A stretch of DNA of 29,713 nucleotides from Alphaproteobacteria bacterium UBA1303 (GTDB lineage: Bacteria; Pseudomonadota; Alphaproteobacteria; Micropepsales; Micropepsaceae), in the NCBI GenBank assembly GCA_002307315.1, contig DBTZ01000040.1:31797-61509 (forward strand), read 5' to 3'. Positions 19,780 to 27,275 of this stretch are shown here, one piece after another. The first letter of the stretch is position 1, and the number at the start of each line of letters is the position of its first letter. Both the position numbers and the translations under genes were made by a program. The notes beneath the pieces were generated by a model that worked only from the letters and a program-made list of their open reading frames with translations, was not told the DNA's origin and did not search any database.

Positions 19780-19820
19780 ATGAGGCGGCCGGCGCGCATG
19801 TCGCGCCGTAACCGCCTCAT
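19780..19820 (+). terminator. Hairpin terminator after metH
   Basis: ATGAGGCGG (19780-19788) pairs with CCGCCTCAT (19812-19820), and GGCGCG (19791-19796) pairs inside with CGCGCC (19802-19807). A run of A precedes it and a T-containing tract follows. It starts 21 bp after the metH stop. The minus strand also gives a U-tract, so it could serve dcd readthrough as well. Confidence 0.7.
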
Positions 19821-20006
19821 TCTGCCCCCTTTAATGCGGACCCAACCGCCGCGAGGTTGTCCCCCCTCTTTTTGGCTTGGTTCCGCGGCGCGCAGGAGTA
19901 GTCCAAAGATGGCACACCGGTGCAATGCCGACGTTGTCGCCCCGGCCATTTTTTTGCCATAAAGTGTGTTTCAGGCAACATGTATATGGTTAATTCGTCT
20001 GTATTT

Positions 20007-21143
20007 TCAAACGATTGTAAAGTGTTTGGACAGTTTCAGGCCCTGGCGTTGGTAGTTGGACCCCAGCGCCTCGCCGTAAACTTGCGACGGCGGGTCGGTC
20101 AGCCGCTCGAATATCAGCCGGCCGATGACTTGGCCGTGTTCAAGGATGAAAGGCACCTCGCGCGAGCGTACCTCCAGCACAGCGTGGGCGGAGGGCAGGC
20201 CGCCGGCCTCGAAGCCGAAACCGGGATCGAAGAAGCCGGCGTAATGAACGCGGAATTCGCCGACCAGCGGATTGAACGGCACCATTTCGGCGGCTAGATC
20301 GGGTGGAATGGCCACCGCCTCGCGCGAGACCAGGATGTAGAACTCGCCGGGATCGAGGATCAGGCTGCCCGAGGGCGGCGCGTCGATCGGTTCCCAATAG
20401 TCGAAGGGCGACAGCGCCCCCACCTTGTCGACGTCGATCAGGCCGGTGTGGCGCTTGGCCCGCCAGCCGATCCGTCCGCCGGTTCCGCGCAAGTCGATGC
20501 TGAGGGCGAGGCCGCCGTCGATGTCGGCGTCGCCCGCCACCAGCGGGGTTTTCTTGTGTACCTCGCGCAGTTGGGTATCGGAGAACTGGGGCGCGCCGCG
20601 CCGCACCCGAAGCTGGTTGAGGCGCGAGCCTTTGCGCACCAGCACCGGAAAGGTGCGCGGGGTGATCTCGGCGAACAGCGGCCCGCGATAGTTGGGTTCG
20701 ATGCGATCGAAGCTGCGGCCCTTGTCGGTAATCAGGCGGGTGAACACGTCGATGCGGCCGGTCGAGCTTTTCGGGTTGGCGACGCCGGAAACCCGCCAGG
20801 AAAAATCGGCATATTCCAATAGCGGCACGATATAGACGCAGCCCGCTTCCAACACCGCGCCGTCGGTCAGGTCGATTTCGTGCATGGTGACGGATTTGAG
20901 CTTTTCTTCGACCGTAGCCGTGCCGGGCAGGAAGCTCGCCCGCACCCGATAGGCGGTGGGCCCCAGGCGCAAATCCAGGCTGGCGGGCTGTATCTGCTTA
21001 TCGGCGATTTCCTCGGCAGCGACGATCTCGCGTTTGGCCCGGATCAGGCGTTTGAGGATGTGGCCGGGCAGAATGCCGGTGGAATGGCGCCCATAGCCTT
21101 CGCTTTCGCCGTTTTCGCCGAACAGGGTTTCTTCCGTGGTCAT
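20007..21143 (-). CDS. dcd: dCTP deaminase, long tandem-domain form
   Basis: Deaminates dCTP to dUTP for thymidylate synthesis. The 378-residue protein is about twice the length of E. coli Dcd (193 aa) and holds two dUTPase-like beta units. The first has QIQPASLDLRLGPTAYRV, SSTGRIDVFTRLI and a GPLFAEITPRTFPVLVRKG segment. The second has DPGEFYILVSREAVAIPPDLAAEMV, HYAGFFDPGFGF and AHAVLEVRSREVPFILEHGQ, where the glutamate of VLEVRS fits the catalytic position. Such long forms are common in alphaproteobacteria. The frame extends to 21227, but the ATG at 21143 (MTTEETLF) gives the normal N-terminus. It lies 136 bp downstream of hpnN on the same strand, with the promoter unclear. Confidence 0.9.
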   Translation of the reverse strand: MTTEETLFGENGESEGYGRHSTGILPGHILKRLIRAKREIVAAEEIADKQIQPASLDLRLGPTAYRVRASFLPGTATVEEKLKSVTMHEIDLTDGAVLEAGCVYIVPLLEYADFSWRVSGVANPKSSTGRIDVFTRLITDKGRSFDRIEPNYRGPLFAEITPRTFPVLVRKGSRLNQLRVRRGAPQFSDTQLREVHKKTPLVAGDADIDGGLALSIDLRGTGGRIGWRAKRHTGLIDVDKVGALSPFDYWEPIDAPPSGSLILDPGEFYILVSREAVAIPPDLAAEMVPFNPLVGEFRVHYAGFFDPGFGFEAGGLPSAHAVLEVRSREVPFILEHGQVIGRLIFERLTDPPSQVYGEALGSNYQRQGLKLSKHFTIV

Positions 21144-21279
21144 GGCCGAGGTTATACCCAAGGGCGGGGGCGGAATCATCGCGATCGCTCCGGTTACCCA
21201 CGGGATTCGCAGCGTCCTGCACGGCAAAAACGCTTCGCCGAAAGGTAGAACCCGGATTTGGCAAAAGGCGCGACGGGAA

Positions 21280-23895
21280 TTACGCCCTTCGCGCCCCCGT
21301 CGGCGGCGGGCCCAACAACGCCGGCATAAAGAACAGGGTGGTGAACAGCACCCAGAACAGCGAAATCATCAGGAGAATCCCCATGCTGGCGGTGCCGGGA
21401 TGGCTGGAGAGCACCAGCGAGCCGAAGCCGGTGGCGGTGGTCATGGCGCTGAACACCACCGCCCGCGCCAAACTGGACTGCAACAAGTTCGCGGTGCCGG
21501 AGCGCCACGCCATCAAAAAATAAATGTCGAATGCCACGCCGATGCCGAGGAGCAGCGGCAAGGCGATGATGTTGGCGAAGTTGAGCTTGAGGCCCGTCAC
21601 CGTACAGGTCGCCAACGTCAATAATGCCGCCAGCAACAGAGGAACGACGGCCAGGGCGATGTCGAGCGGCCGGCGCAGCATGACGAACAGCAGGATGACG
21701 ATGGCGACGAACGACAAAAGTCCGGCGATCAGGAAGGCGCGCACGATGGTCTTGCCCGATCCGTCGATGGTGATCGGTCCGCCGGTGGCGTTCGGGCTGA
21801 CCGACAGCACCGCATCGCTGAATTTTTTCAGATCGGCGTTTTCGGAAATCGCGGTTTTGGGGAATACCGAGATCCGCGCGGTGCCGTCCTTGGCGATCCA
21901 TTCGTCGTGCATTTCCTTCGGCATGGAATCCAAGGTGACCTCGTTTGCCTGCAGCATGGCGCCGATCTGCGACAGCAGCGTCCGAAAGCCGGGGATCATC
22001 GCCTCGGTCGCCCGCTTGCGCGCCTCGGGAGGGGCCGCCGCCAGCGCATCGAGCGCGCGAGCCAGACGCAGCGCACTTTGGGCGCCCCGGGCGTCTTGGG
22101 CGGCGGTTTTGCTTGCCGCCAGGTTTAAGGCGCCGGCGGTGGCGGTCAGCGCCCGGACGAGATCGGCATCGTTCGGCGCGGGCTTGATCTCGATCGGGTT
22201 GATAGTGGTGTCCAGCAGCATCGCGGCGTCGGATATTTCCGCCAACTTGGCTTCCTGATTGTCGGGCAGGAAGCTTTTCAGCGTCAGCGCCATACCAATT
22301 TCGGGTTTCTTTTCCAGCGTCGCACCCACCTCGGCCGCCGCGTCGAGCGACGGCGCCATCACGTCGATGGTGTAGGGCGAGGTCTGCGGATCCTTCATCA
22401 GATCGTAAAGCGCGGCGACCGACTCGACATGCCGGCTGCGCAAATCCAGCGGGTTGGAATCGAACTTGAGCCAGGGCAGGGTGGCCAGCGCCGCGACGGC
22501 GGCGACAAACCCGGCGATCACGATTTTGTTTCGGTGGGCGACGATGAAGCGGTCGACCGGCTCTGCGGCGGCGAAGCCGATGCGTTCGGTCTCGCCGGCG
22601 GGTTTGACGGCAAATATCAAGGCCGGAAGCAAAGTAATGCTTAAGCTGAAGGCGACGATCATGCCGATGCCGGCGATCAGGCCCAACTCGCCGACGCCGA
22701 GGTAATCGGTAGGCAGAAACGAAAAGAATCCCGCCCCGGTCGCCGCCGCCGCCAACGCCAACGGAATGCCGGCTCTGCGGCCGGCCGACTTCAACGCTTG
22801 CTGGAGATCGCCGCTGTAGAAGCGGGCGCTGCGGTAGCGCACCGAGAACTGGATGGCGAAATCCACTCCCAGACCGACGAACAGTGCGATGAAGGCGACC
22901 GACAGGATGTTGAAGCTGCCCACCGCCATAAGGCCCGCCGCGGCGGTGACAATCAGGCCGGTAATCAGCGTGGTCAGGATGCAGAAGATCAATCGGAAGG
23001 AACGCACTGCCAGCCACAGACAGCCGACCATCAGGATCAGCATGACCGCGCCCATCAACCCGGCATTCTCGGCGAGGGTCGAGAACTCTTCGTCGGCCAG
23101 CGGCACCGGACCGGTCAGGCGCACCGTCACGCCCTTGTCCGGCGTCAGTCCCAGCGCCCGGGCCGCCTCGCGGATGCGTCCGCTGGCTTTTGCGCCGGGC
23201 GATAAGTCGTCGTAATCGAGCTTGGGCTGCACCTCGATAAAGGCGCGGCGGCGGTCGCCGCCGAGATCGCCGAAGCCGCCCATCAGGCCGCTCCACGACA
23301 AATACTTGGTATCGCCCTTGGCCGCCGCGTCCAGCGAGTCGGCAAAGGCGCTCATCGGCGTGCCGATGTCGGACAGCTTGGCCCGGTTCTGATTGACGCC
23401 CAAAAGCACGATGTCGAGGCTGGCCATCACCCCGCGCAAGGATGGATCGGCGGAAATCGCCCCCAGAAACGGCTGGGCGGCGATCAACTTCTGGGTTGCC
23501 TCGCGCACCTGCGCCTCGGACAGATACAACATGCCGTTGCGTTCGAAGAATGGGCCGCCGTCGGGCCTGCGTACCTCGGGGAAATTTTTCCGGTCGGTGG
23601 ACAGTTTTGCCGCCAATGCATCGGCGGCGCTTTGCGCCTTCTCCGGCGTCGCTCCGTCGATCATCACCAGCACCAGATTGTTGCGCTGGGGGAACAGATG
23701 GTCGAACCGTGCCATCGTCTTGCGCCAAGTGAGGTTCGGCGAGGTCAGCGTTTCGCTGTCGGTATTGATGGCAAAGCCGTTTGCGGTATAGGTCGCCGCG
23801 GCGGCGGCGGCGATCAGGCAAGCGATGATGACGCCGCGCGCGTTGCGACAACTGAAAGCGACAATTCGTTCGATATAATCGAGAATGAAAGACAT
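21280..23895 (-). CDS. hpnN: HpnN, hopanoid-associated RND-type lipid transporter
   Basis: Inner-membrane RND/MMPL transporter needed to move hopanoids to the outer membrane. It has 871 residues with the duplicated RND plan. A first membrane helix at about 22-40 (RGVIIACLIAAAAAATY) precedes a large periplasmic loop (FPEVRRPDGGPFFERNGMLYLSEAQ). A block of helices around residues 270-430 includes FIALFVGLGVDFAIQFSVRY. A second periplasmic loop and a second helix block follow, with LLLGIGVAFDIYFLMAWRSG and a VVFSAMTTATGFGSL segment. The GLGVDFAIQF and IGVAFDIYF stretches are the RND motif region. The frame is open to 24036, but the ATG at 23895 (MSFILDYIERIV) is the likely start because the mlaA gene ends only 34 bp upstream of it. 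The HpnN branch call rests on overall resemblance and on hopanoid genes nearby. Confidence 0.88.
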   Translation of the reverse strand: MSFILDYIERIVAFSCRNARGVIIACLIAAAAAATYTANGFAINTDSETLTSPNLTWRKTMARFDHLFPQRNNLVLVMIDGATPEKAQSAADALAAKLSTDRKNFPEVRRPDGGPFFERNGMLYLSEAQVREATQKLIAAQPFLGAISADPSLRGVMASLDIVLLGVNQNRAKLSDIGTPMSAFADSLDAAAKGDTKYLSWSGLMGGFGDLGGDRRRAFIEVQPKLDYDDLSPGAKASGRIREAARALGLTPDKGVTVRLTGPVPLADEEFSTLAENAGLMGAVMLILMVGCLWLAVRSFRLIFCILTTLITGLIVTAAAGLMAVGSFNILSVAFIALFVGLGVDFAIQFSVRYRSARFYSGDLQQALKSAGRRAGIPLALAAAATGAGFFSFLPTDYLGVGELGLIAGIGMIVAFSLSITLLPALIFAVKPAGETERIGFAAAEPVDRFIVAHRNKIVIAGFVAAVAALATLPWLKFDSNPLDLRSRHVESVAALYDLMKDPQTSPYTIDVMAPSLDAAAEVGATLEKKPEIGMALTLKSFLPDNQEAKLAEISDAAMLLDTTINPIEIKPAPNDADLVRALTATAGALNLAASKTAAQDARGAQSALRLARALDALAAAPPEARKRATEAMIPGFRTLLSQIGAMLQANEVTLDSMPKEMHDEWIAKDGTARISVFPKTAISENADLKKFSDAVLSVSPNATGGPITIDGSGKTIVRAFLIAGLLSFVAIVILLFVMLRRPLDIALAVVPLLLAALLTLATCTVTGLKLNFANIIALPLLLGIGVAFDIYFLMAWRSGTANLLQSSLARAVVFSAMTTATGFGSLVLSSHPGTASMGILLMISLFWVLFTTLFFMPALLGPPPTGARRA

Positions 23896-23902
23896 GAACC
23901 CG

Positions 23903-23927
23903 TCCGCCGAAAAAAAAAGCGGGCGGA
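23903..23927 (-). promoter_or_regulatory. Hairpin with a nine-T loop between mlaA and hpnN
   Basis: TCCGCC (23903-23908) pairs with GGCGGA (23922-23927); the loop on the transcribed strand contains nine consecutive T. It fills the 34-bp spacer just before the hpnN start and would hide the only purine-rich ribosome-site candidate (GGCGGA). Confidence 0.35.
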
Positions 23928-23929
23928 TA

Positions 23930-24679
23930 CTATGGCTTTTCGTCGGCTTTCGCGACGGCTTTAATCGTATTATTTTGGGGAAGATTGGCAATTTCCATTG
24001 CCCGCCGTTGCAGGAACTTGTCGCGGGAAGCGGCATAGAAATCGATCGACGAACGCTCGATTTCGGCTATTTCGTCGATCGTGCGCGAACGCCCGTCCAT
24101 CGTCTTGATGGCGTTGACGCCGATTGTGACATAATATTTGCCGCCATAGGTCACGTAACCCAGCGGGCTGAAATAGTGATCGACGAATATCTGGCCGGTC
24201 ATGTCGCGCGGCAAATTCGGCCCGGCGAACGGCATTATCAGATAGGGCCCGCCGGGCACGCCGTAAGACCCCAGGGTTTGGCCGAAATCCTCGTTATGTT
24301 CCGGGCAACCGACGGTGCTGGCCCGATCCCATATTCCCAGGATGCCCCATGTGGTATTGACGCCGAAGCGGCAGATCGAATCGCCGGCCCTGGTCATTTC
24401 TCCCTGCAGGATGTCGTTGGCGAAGGTGACCGGCATGGTCAGGTTGGAAAAGACGTTGTGGATACCGGTGCGGGTGCCGTCGGGCAAGGTATCGACATAA
24501 AGTTCCGCGGCCGGCAGCGCCGCATGCTTGTCGAGCGCATGATTGAGGGCGAAAACTTTGCGATTGAGCGGTTCCAGCGGGTCGTCCGCGGCGTTTTTGT
24601 CCGTTGTCGCCGTTTCGGTGCCGGCGCAGCCCGCCAGCAGGCACGCCCAAGCAAGACAGACAAAAAATTCGCGTTTCAT
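23930..24679 (-). CDS. Second MlaA/VacJ-family outer-membrane lipoprotein, upstream of hpnN
   Basis: A 249-residue lipoprotein with lipobox LLAGC (cysteine at residue 18). The family core starts DDPLEPLNRKVFALNHALDK and is closer to the canonical MlaA opening than the copy at 13426-14103. It continues with MPVTFANDILQGEMTRAGD, NEDFGQTLGSYGVPGGPYLIMPFAGP and a YYVTIGVNAIKTMDGRSRT segment. The frame runs upstream to 25147, but only the ATG at 24679 gives a signal peptide. It is followed by hpnN after 34 bp on the same strand, so the pair should form an operon. That context suggests a role in hopanoid placement in addition to or instead of phospholipid retrieval; this is inference. Confidence 0.88.
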   Translation of the reverse strand: MKREFFVCLAWACLLAGCAGTETATTDKNAADDPLEPLNRKVFALNHALDKHAALPAAELYVDTLPDGTRTGIHNVFSNLTMPVTFANDILQGEMTRAGDSICRFGVNTTWGILGIWDRASTVGCPEHNEDFGQTLGSYGVPGGPYLIMPFAGPNLPRDMTGQIFVDHYFSPLGYVTYGGKYYVTIGVNAIKTMDGRSRTIDEIAEIERSSIDFYAASRDKFLQRRAMEIANLPQNNTIKAVAKADEKP

Positions 24680-24760
24680 TGTTCCAACCGCCCCCCGCAC
24701 AACTTCAAATGATAGGGAGAGTCGCTTAATTTTGCCTAACAAAACTTGGATGAGTCGCGC

Positions 24761-25459
24761 ATGAAAACCGCTGTTGCCATACGTCACGTTCACTTTGAGG
24801 ATTTGGGTATTTTCGAATCGCCGCTTGATGAGGCGGGGTATCGAACCTATTACCTCGACGCAGGGCTGCACGATTTTAAGGCGCTCGATCCCCTGGCGGC
24901 CGACGTTCTGTTCGTGTTGGGCGCGCCGATCGGGGTTTACGAAACCGACACATATCCCTTCCTTGCCGACGAGATCGCCATTCTCAAAGCCAGATTGGCG
25001 GCGCGGCGGCCGACGTTCGGCATCTGTCTGGGCGCGCAACTGATCGCCGCGGCCTTGGGCGCCCCGGTCTATCCTTCCGGGGGGAAGGAGATCGGGTTTG
25101 CTCCGGTCGGTCTGACCCCGGCGGGACATCAAAGTCCCCTCCGGCATTTAAGCGGCGTGCCGGTGCTGCATTGGCACGGCGATACCTTCGATCTGCCCGA
25201 AGCCGCCGCCCACCTGGCCGGCACCAAGTTGTGCCCCAATCAGGCGTTTTCGCTGGGGCGCACCGTGATGGCCCTGCAGTTCCATCTCGAAGCCGATACG
25301 CGCAAAATCGAACGCTGGCTGATCGGCCATGCCTGCGAATTGGCGGGGGCTCGGGCCGATCCGCGCATCATTCGCACCGACGCCGCCAAATTCGGCGCGG
25401 TTTTGCAGGACGCGGCGCTAAAGGTCTTCGCCGAATGGCTTGAAGGATTGAACCGGTAA
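24761..25459 (+). CDS. Class I glutamine amidotransferase (GMP synthase-like)
   Basis: A 232-residue stand-alone GATase1 domain. The triad is visible: C89 in FGICLGAQ, H175 and E177 in LQFHLE. It also has FVLGAPIGVYETDTYPFL in the place of the oxyanion-strand GGP motif and a LHWHGDTFDLPE segment usual for the GuaA-like free-standing group. No synthetase domain is fused or adjacent, so the nitrogen acceptor is unknown; some relatives hydrolyse gamma-glutamyl compounds. ATG 24761 is preferred over an in-frame TTG at 24746. It is divergent from the second mlaA with 81 bp between starts and ends two bases before a MITE-like element. Confidence 0.88.
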   Translation: MKTAVAIRHVHFEDLGIFESPLDEAGYRTYYLDAGLHDFKALDPLAADVLFVLGAPIGVYETDTYPFLADEIAILKARLAARRPTFGICLGAQLIAAALGAPVYPSGGKEIGFAPVGLTPAGHQSPLRHLSGVPVLHWHGDTFDLPEAAAHLAGTKLCPNQAFSLGRTVMALQFHLEADTRKIERWLIGHACELAGARADPRIIRTDAAKFGAVLQDAALKVFAEWLEGLNR

Positions 25460-25460
25460 C

Positions 25461-25637
25461 TCGTTGGCTGTGAAAAAGTACACCGAGGCCTATAGCAGTT
25501 TGCTGAAAAACTCCGTTCGGCCGCGAACGTATCGGAAGCAGGCCGAGATCAAACCGGAATCAAACCAGAAACTTTTTCTATGTTTGTTCTGTTTTTCAGC
25601 AGACTGCTAGGCCGAAGGACTTTTTCACGGGCAACGA
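25461..25637. mobile_element. MITE-like non-coding element with long imperfect terminal inverted repeats
   Basis: The left arm (25461-25511) and right arm (25591-25637) are imperfect inverted repeats. They share TCGTTG at the outer ends, then GTGAAAAAGT, GGCCT, AGCAGT and TGCTGAAAAAC in the same order, with small indels. The 177-bp unit has no ORF and lies exactly between two convergent stop codons. A flanking target duplication is not evident. It may be a non-autonomous transposon relic; the arms would also fold as RNA and could terminate both genes. Confidence 0.7.
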
Positions 25638-25638
25638 A

Positions 25639-26160
25639 TTATCCCTTCATCCGCATCTGCCCGAGGAAGTCGTGCTTGCCCACCGGCGCGCCGATCGAGC
25701 GCAGGATGTCGTAGGCGGTGGCGGCGTGGAAATAGAAATTGGGCAGGCTGAAACTCAAAAGATAATCCTCGGCCGAAGCGAAGACGCGGGATGCGCTGTG
25801 GCCCTGGAACACCACTTCGGTGCCGGCGCGCGCGTCGATCTCGGCAGGCGTGACGTTGCGCAAGCCGGTCAGGGTATCGGCGATCAGCGTCTGCAGGCCG
25901 GCGTAATCGTGCTGCGGTTTTTTCTCCATGGCCTGCCGGCCGGTTTTGATCGCCTCGATGGCGCCGGCCGAGTGGACGACCACCGAATGAATCTGAAAGC
26001 GCAACGGAAACATATCGGGGTACAGCCGGGCCTCGACCACGGTCTCGGGGTCCAGATTGTTTTTCCGGCAGTAATCCAGCCCGAGCGCGAGGACGCCGCC
26101 CACCGCCTCGCCGATCTGCAAATAGGTGCGAACGCTTGCGTCATAAAGCGAAATGGCCAT
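25639..26160 (-). CDS. DUF1993-family protein
   Basis: A 173-residue protein recognised as DUF1993 from its N-terminus MAISLYDASVRTYLQIG, the central YPDMFPLRFQIHSVVVHSAGAIEA segment and the C-terminal LPNFYFHAATAYDILRSIGAPVGKHDFLG. The family has a DinB-like helical-bundle fold and no proven function. There is no signal peptide or membrane segment, so it should be cytoplasmic. Its stop codon begins one base after the MITE-like element. It is 183 bp from the hydrolase gene upstream; whether they share a promoter is unclear. Confidence 0.8.
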   Translation of the reverse strand: MAISLYDASVRTYLQIGEAVGGVLALGLDYCRKNNLDPETVVEARLYPDMFPLRFQIHSVVVHSAGAIEAIKTGRQAMEKKPQHDYAGLQTLIADTLTGLRNVTPAEIDARAGTEVVFQGHSASRVFASAEDYLLSFSLPNFYFHAATAYDILRSIGAPVGKHDFLGQMRMKG

Positions 26161-26343
26161 GCGGTATGTCTCCGTTCGATGCGGGTGGGATGATAGCGAA
26201 CCTAAACTTCAGAGGATTCTAAGCCGGATTTTGGTGTCTGAAAACGCGCAATCTCGGCGCAGGGTAGGCAATCGGGAATAAGGCGGATTTTCGTCCGCGC
26301 GCATCGACGACGAAATAGGCTCTTCAACTTCACGGACGACGAG

Positions 26344-27003
26344 TTACCCCAGCGCGGCCGCGCCGACGAAGGGGTTGCTCTTCCGCTCCTCGCCGATGCT
26401 CGACATCGGCCCGTGGCCGGGCAGGAAGCGGACGTCGTCGCCGAGGGGCCACAGCTTTTCGACGATCGAGGCGATCAGCGCCCGATGGTTGCCGCCGGGC
26501 AGATCGGTGCGTCCGACCGAGCCGCGGAACAGCACGTCGCCGACGAAGGCGATCTTGGCTTCGCGCTGGAAATACACCACATGGCCGGGGGTGTGGCCGG
26601 GGCAATGCAAAACCTCGAACGTCACCTCGCCGAACGACACGGCGTCGCCGCCGGCAAGATAGCGGTCGGGCATGCACGGTTCGGCATGCTCGAAGCCCGG
26701 TATGGTGCGTTTTTCGTCCAGCGCGTCGAGCAGAAAGGCGTCGTCGACATGCGGGCCTTCGAGCGTCGCCCCGGTCCGCCGCTTGAGATCGGCGGCGCCC
26801 GAGGCGTGGTCGTGATGGCCGTGGGTGAGGAATATTTTCTCTATCGCCACCTTGTTCGCGGCGGCAGCGGCGATCAGCCGGTCGACCTCGCCGCCGGGAT
26901 CGAGAATCGCCCCTTTCATCGTCTTATCGCACCACAGCAGGGTACAATTCTGCTGGTAGGGCGTCACCGGCAAAACCGCGGCATGGAAAAGCGAGGGAAG
27001 CAT
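26344..27003 (-). CDS. Metallo-beta-lactamase-fold hydrolase, glyoxalase II-like
   Basis: A 219-residue MBL-fold enzyme with the two-metal ligands in place: LTHGHHDHASG at about 60-69 (HxHxDH), H134 and H138 in HCPGHTPGH, the bridging aspartate near 157 in FVGDVLFRGSVGRTDL, and a final histidine near 198 in LPGHGP. The GSVGRTDLPGG and PGHGPMSSIGEE stretches match the short YcbL-type glyoxalase II group, which cleave thioesters such as S-lactoylglutathione. The long C-terminal substrate domain of GloB is missing, so the substrate is uncertain. The ATG at 27003 starts MLPSLFHAAVLPVTPYQQNC, the usual N-terminus. Confidence 0.9.
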   Translation of the reverse strand: MLPSLFHAAVLPVTPYQQNCTLLWCDKTMKGAILDPGGEVDRLIAAAAANKVAIEKIFLTHGHHDHASGAADLKRRTGATLEGPHVDDAFLLDALDEKRTIPGFEHAEPCMPDRYLAGGDAVSFGEVTFEVLHCPGHTPGHVVYFQREAKIAFVGDVLFRGSVGRTDLPGGNHRALIASIVEKLWPLGDDVRFLPGHGPMSSIGEERKSNPFVGAAALG

Positions 27004-27035
27004 GAAATACCTGTATCCGATCCGGCCTACATTTA

Positions 27036-27137
27036 GCCATATCCGAAGCGGTAAATGCCATTGGGATATTTTTCTATCAAAACGCTGGGGTTGCCGGCGG
27101 GGTACCTACAATTTGCGGTGTGTGGGCCATATCCGAA
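27036..27137. repeat. Pair of 12-bp direct repeats upstream of the outer-membrane protein gene
   Basis: GCCATATCCGAA occurs at 27036-27047 and again, identical, at 27126-27137, 90 bp apart, in the 272-bp spacer. They may be paired regulator sites. Apart from these I see no gene in the spacer; TTGACG at 27158 could be a -35 box but no good -10 follows. Confidence 0.45.
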
Positions 27138-27275
27138 TTTAGACAATCCTTCACTGTGTTGACGAATGTTGCCTCAATGTCACGTCTATTTCGTAGGAAA
27201 GCTTTGAATTCCTAAAGCCTTATTTGCTAAATTGCACAAGGGGGAGGAGGCTCGAAAGCGAGTTTTCAGTATACC

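Noticed and set aside
19821..20006. A small RNA or small gene between metH and dcd
   Set aside because: Apart from a 5-bp CAACC/GGTTG stem followed by a short T run near 19843-19868, there is no ribosome site, conserved-looking frame or strong hairpin to support one.
24680..25147. A long N-terminal extension of the second MlaA
   Set aside because: It would overlap the amidotransferase gene on the other strand and bury the lipoprotein signal peptide in the middle of the chain.
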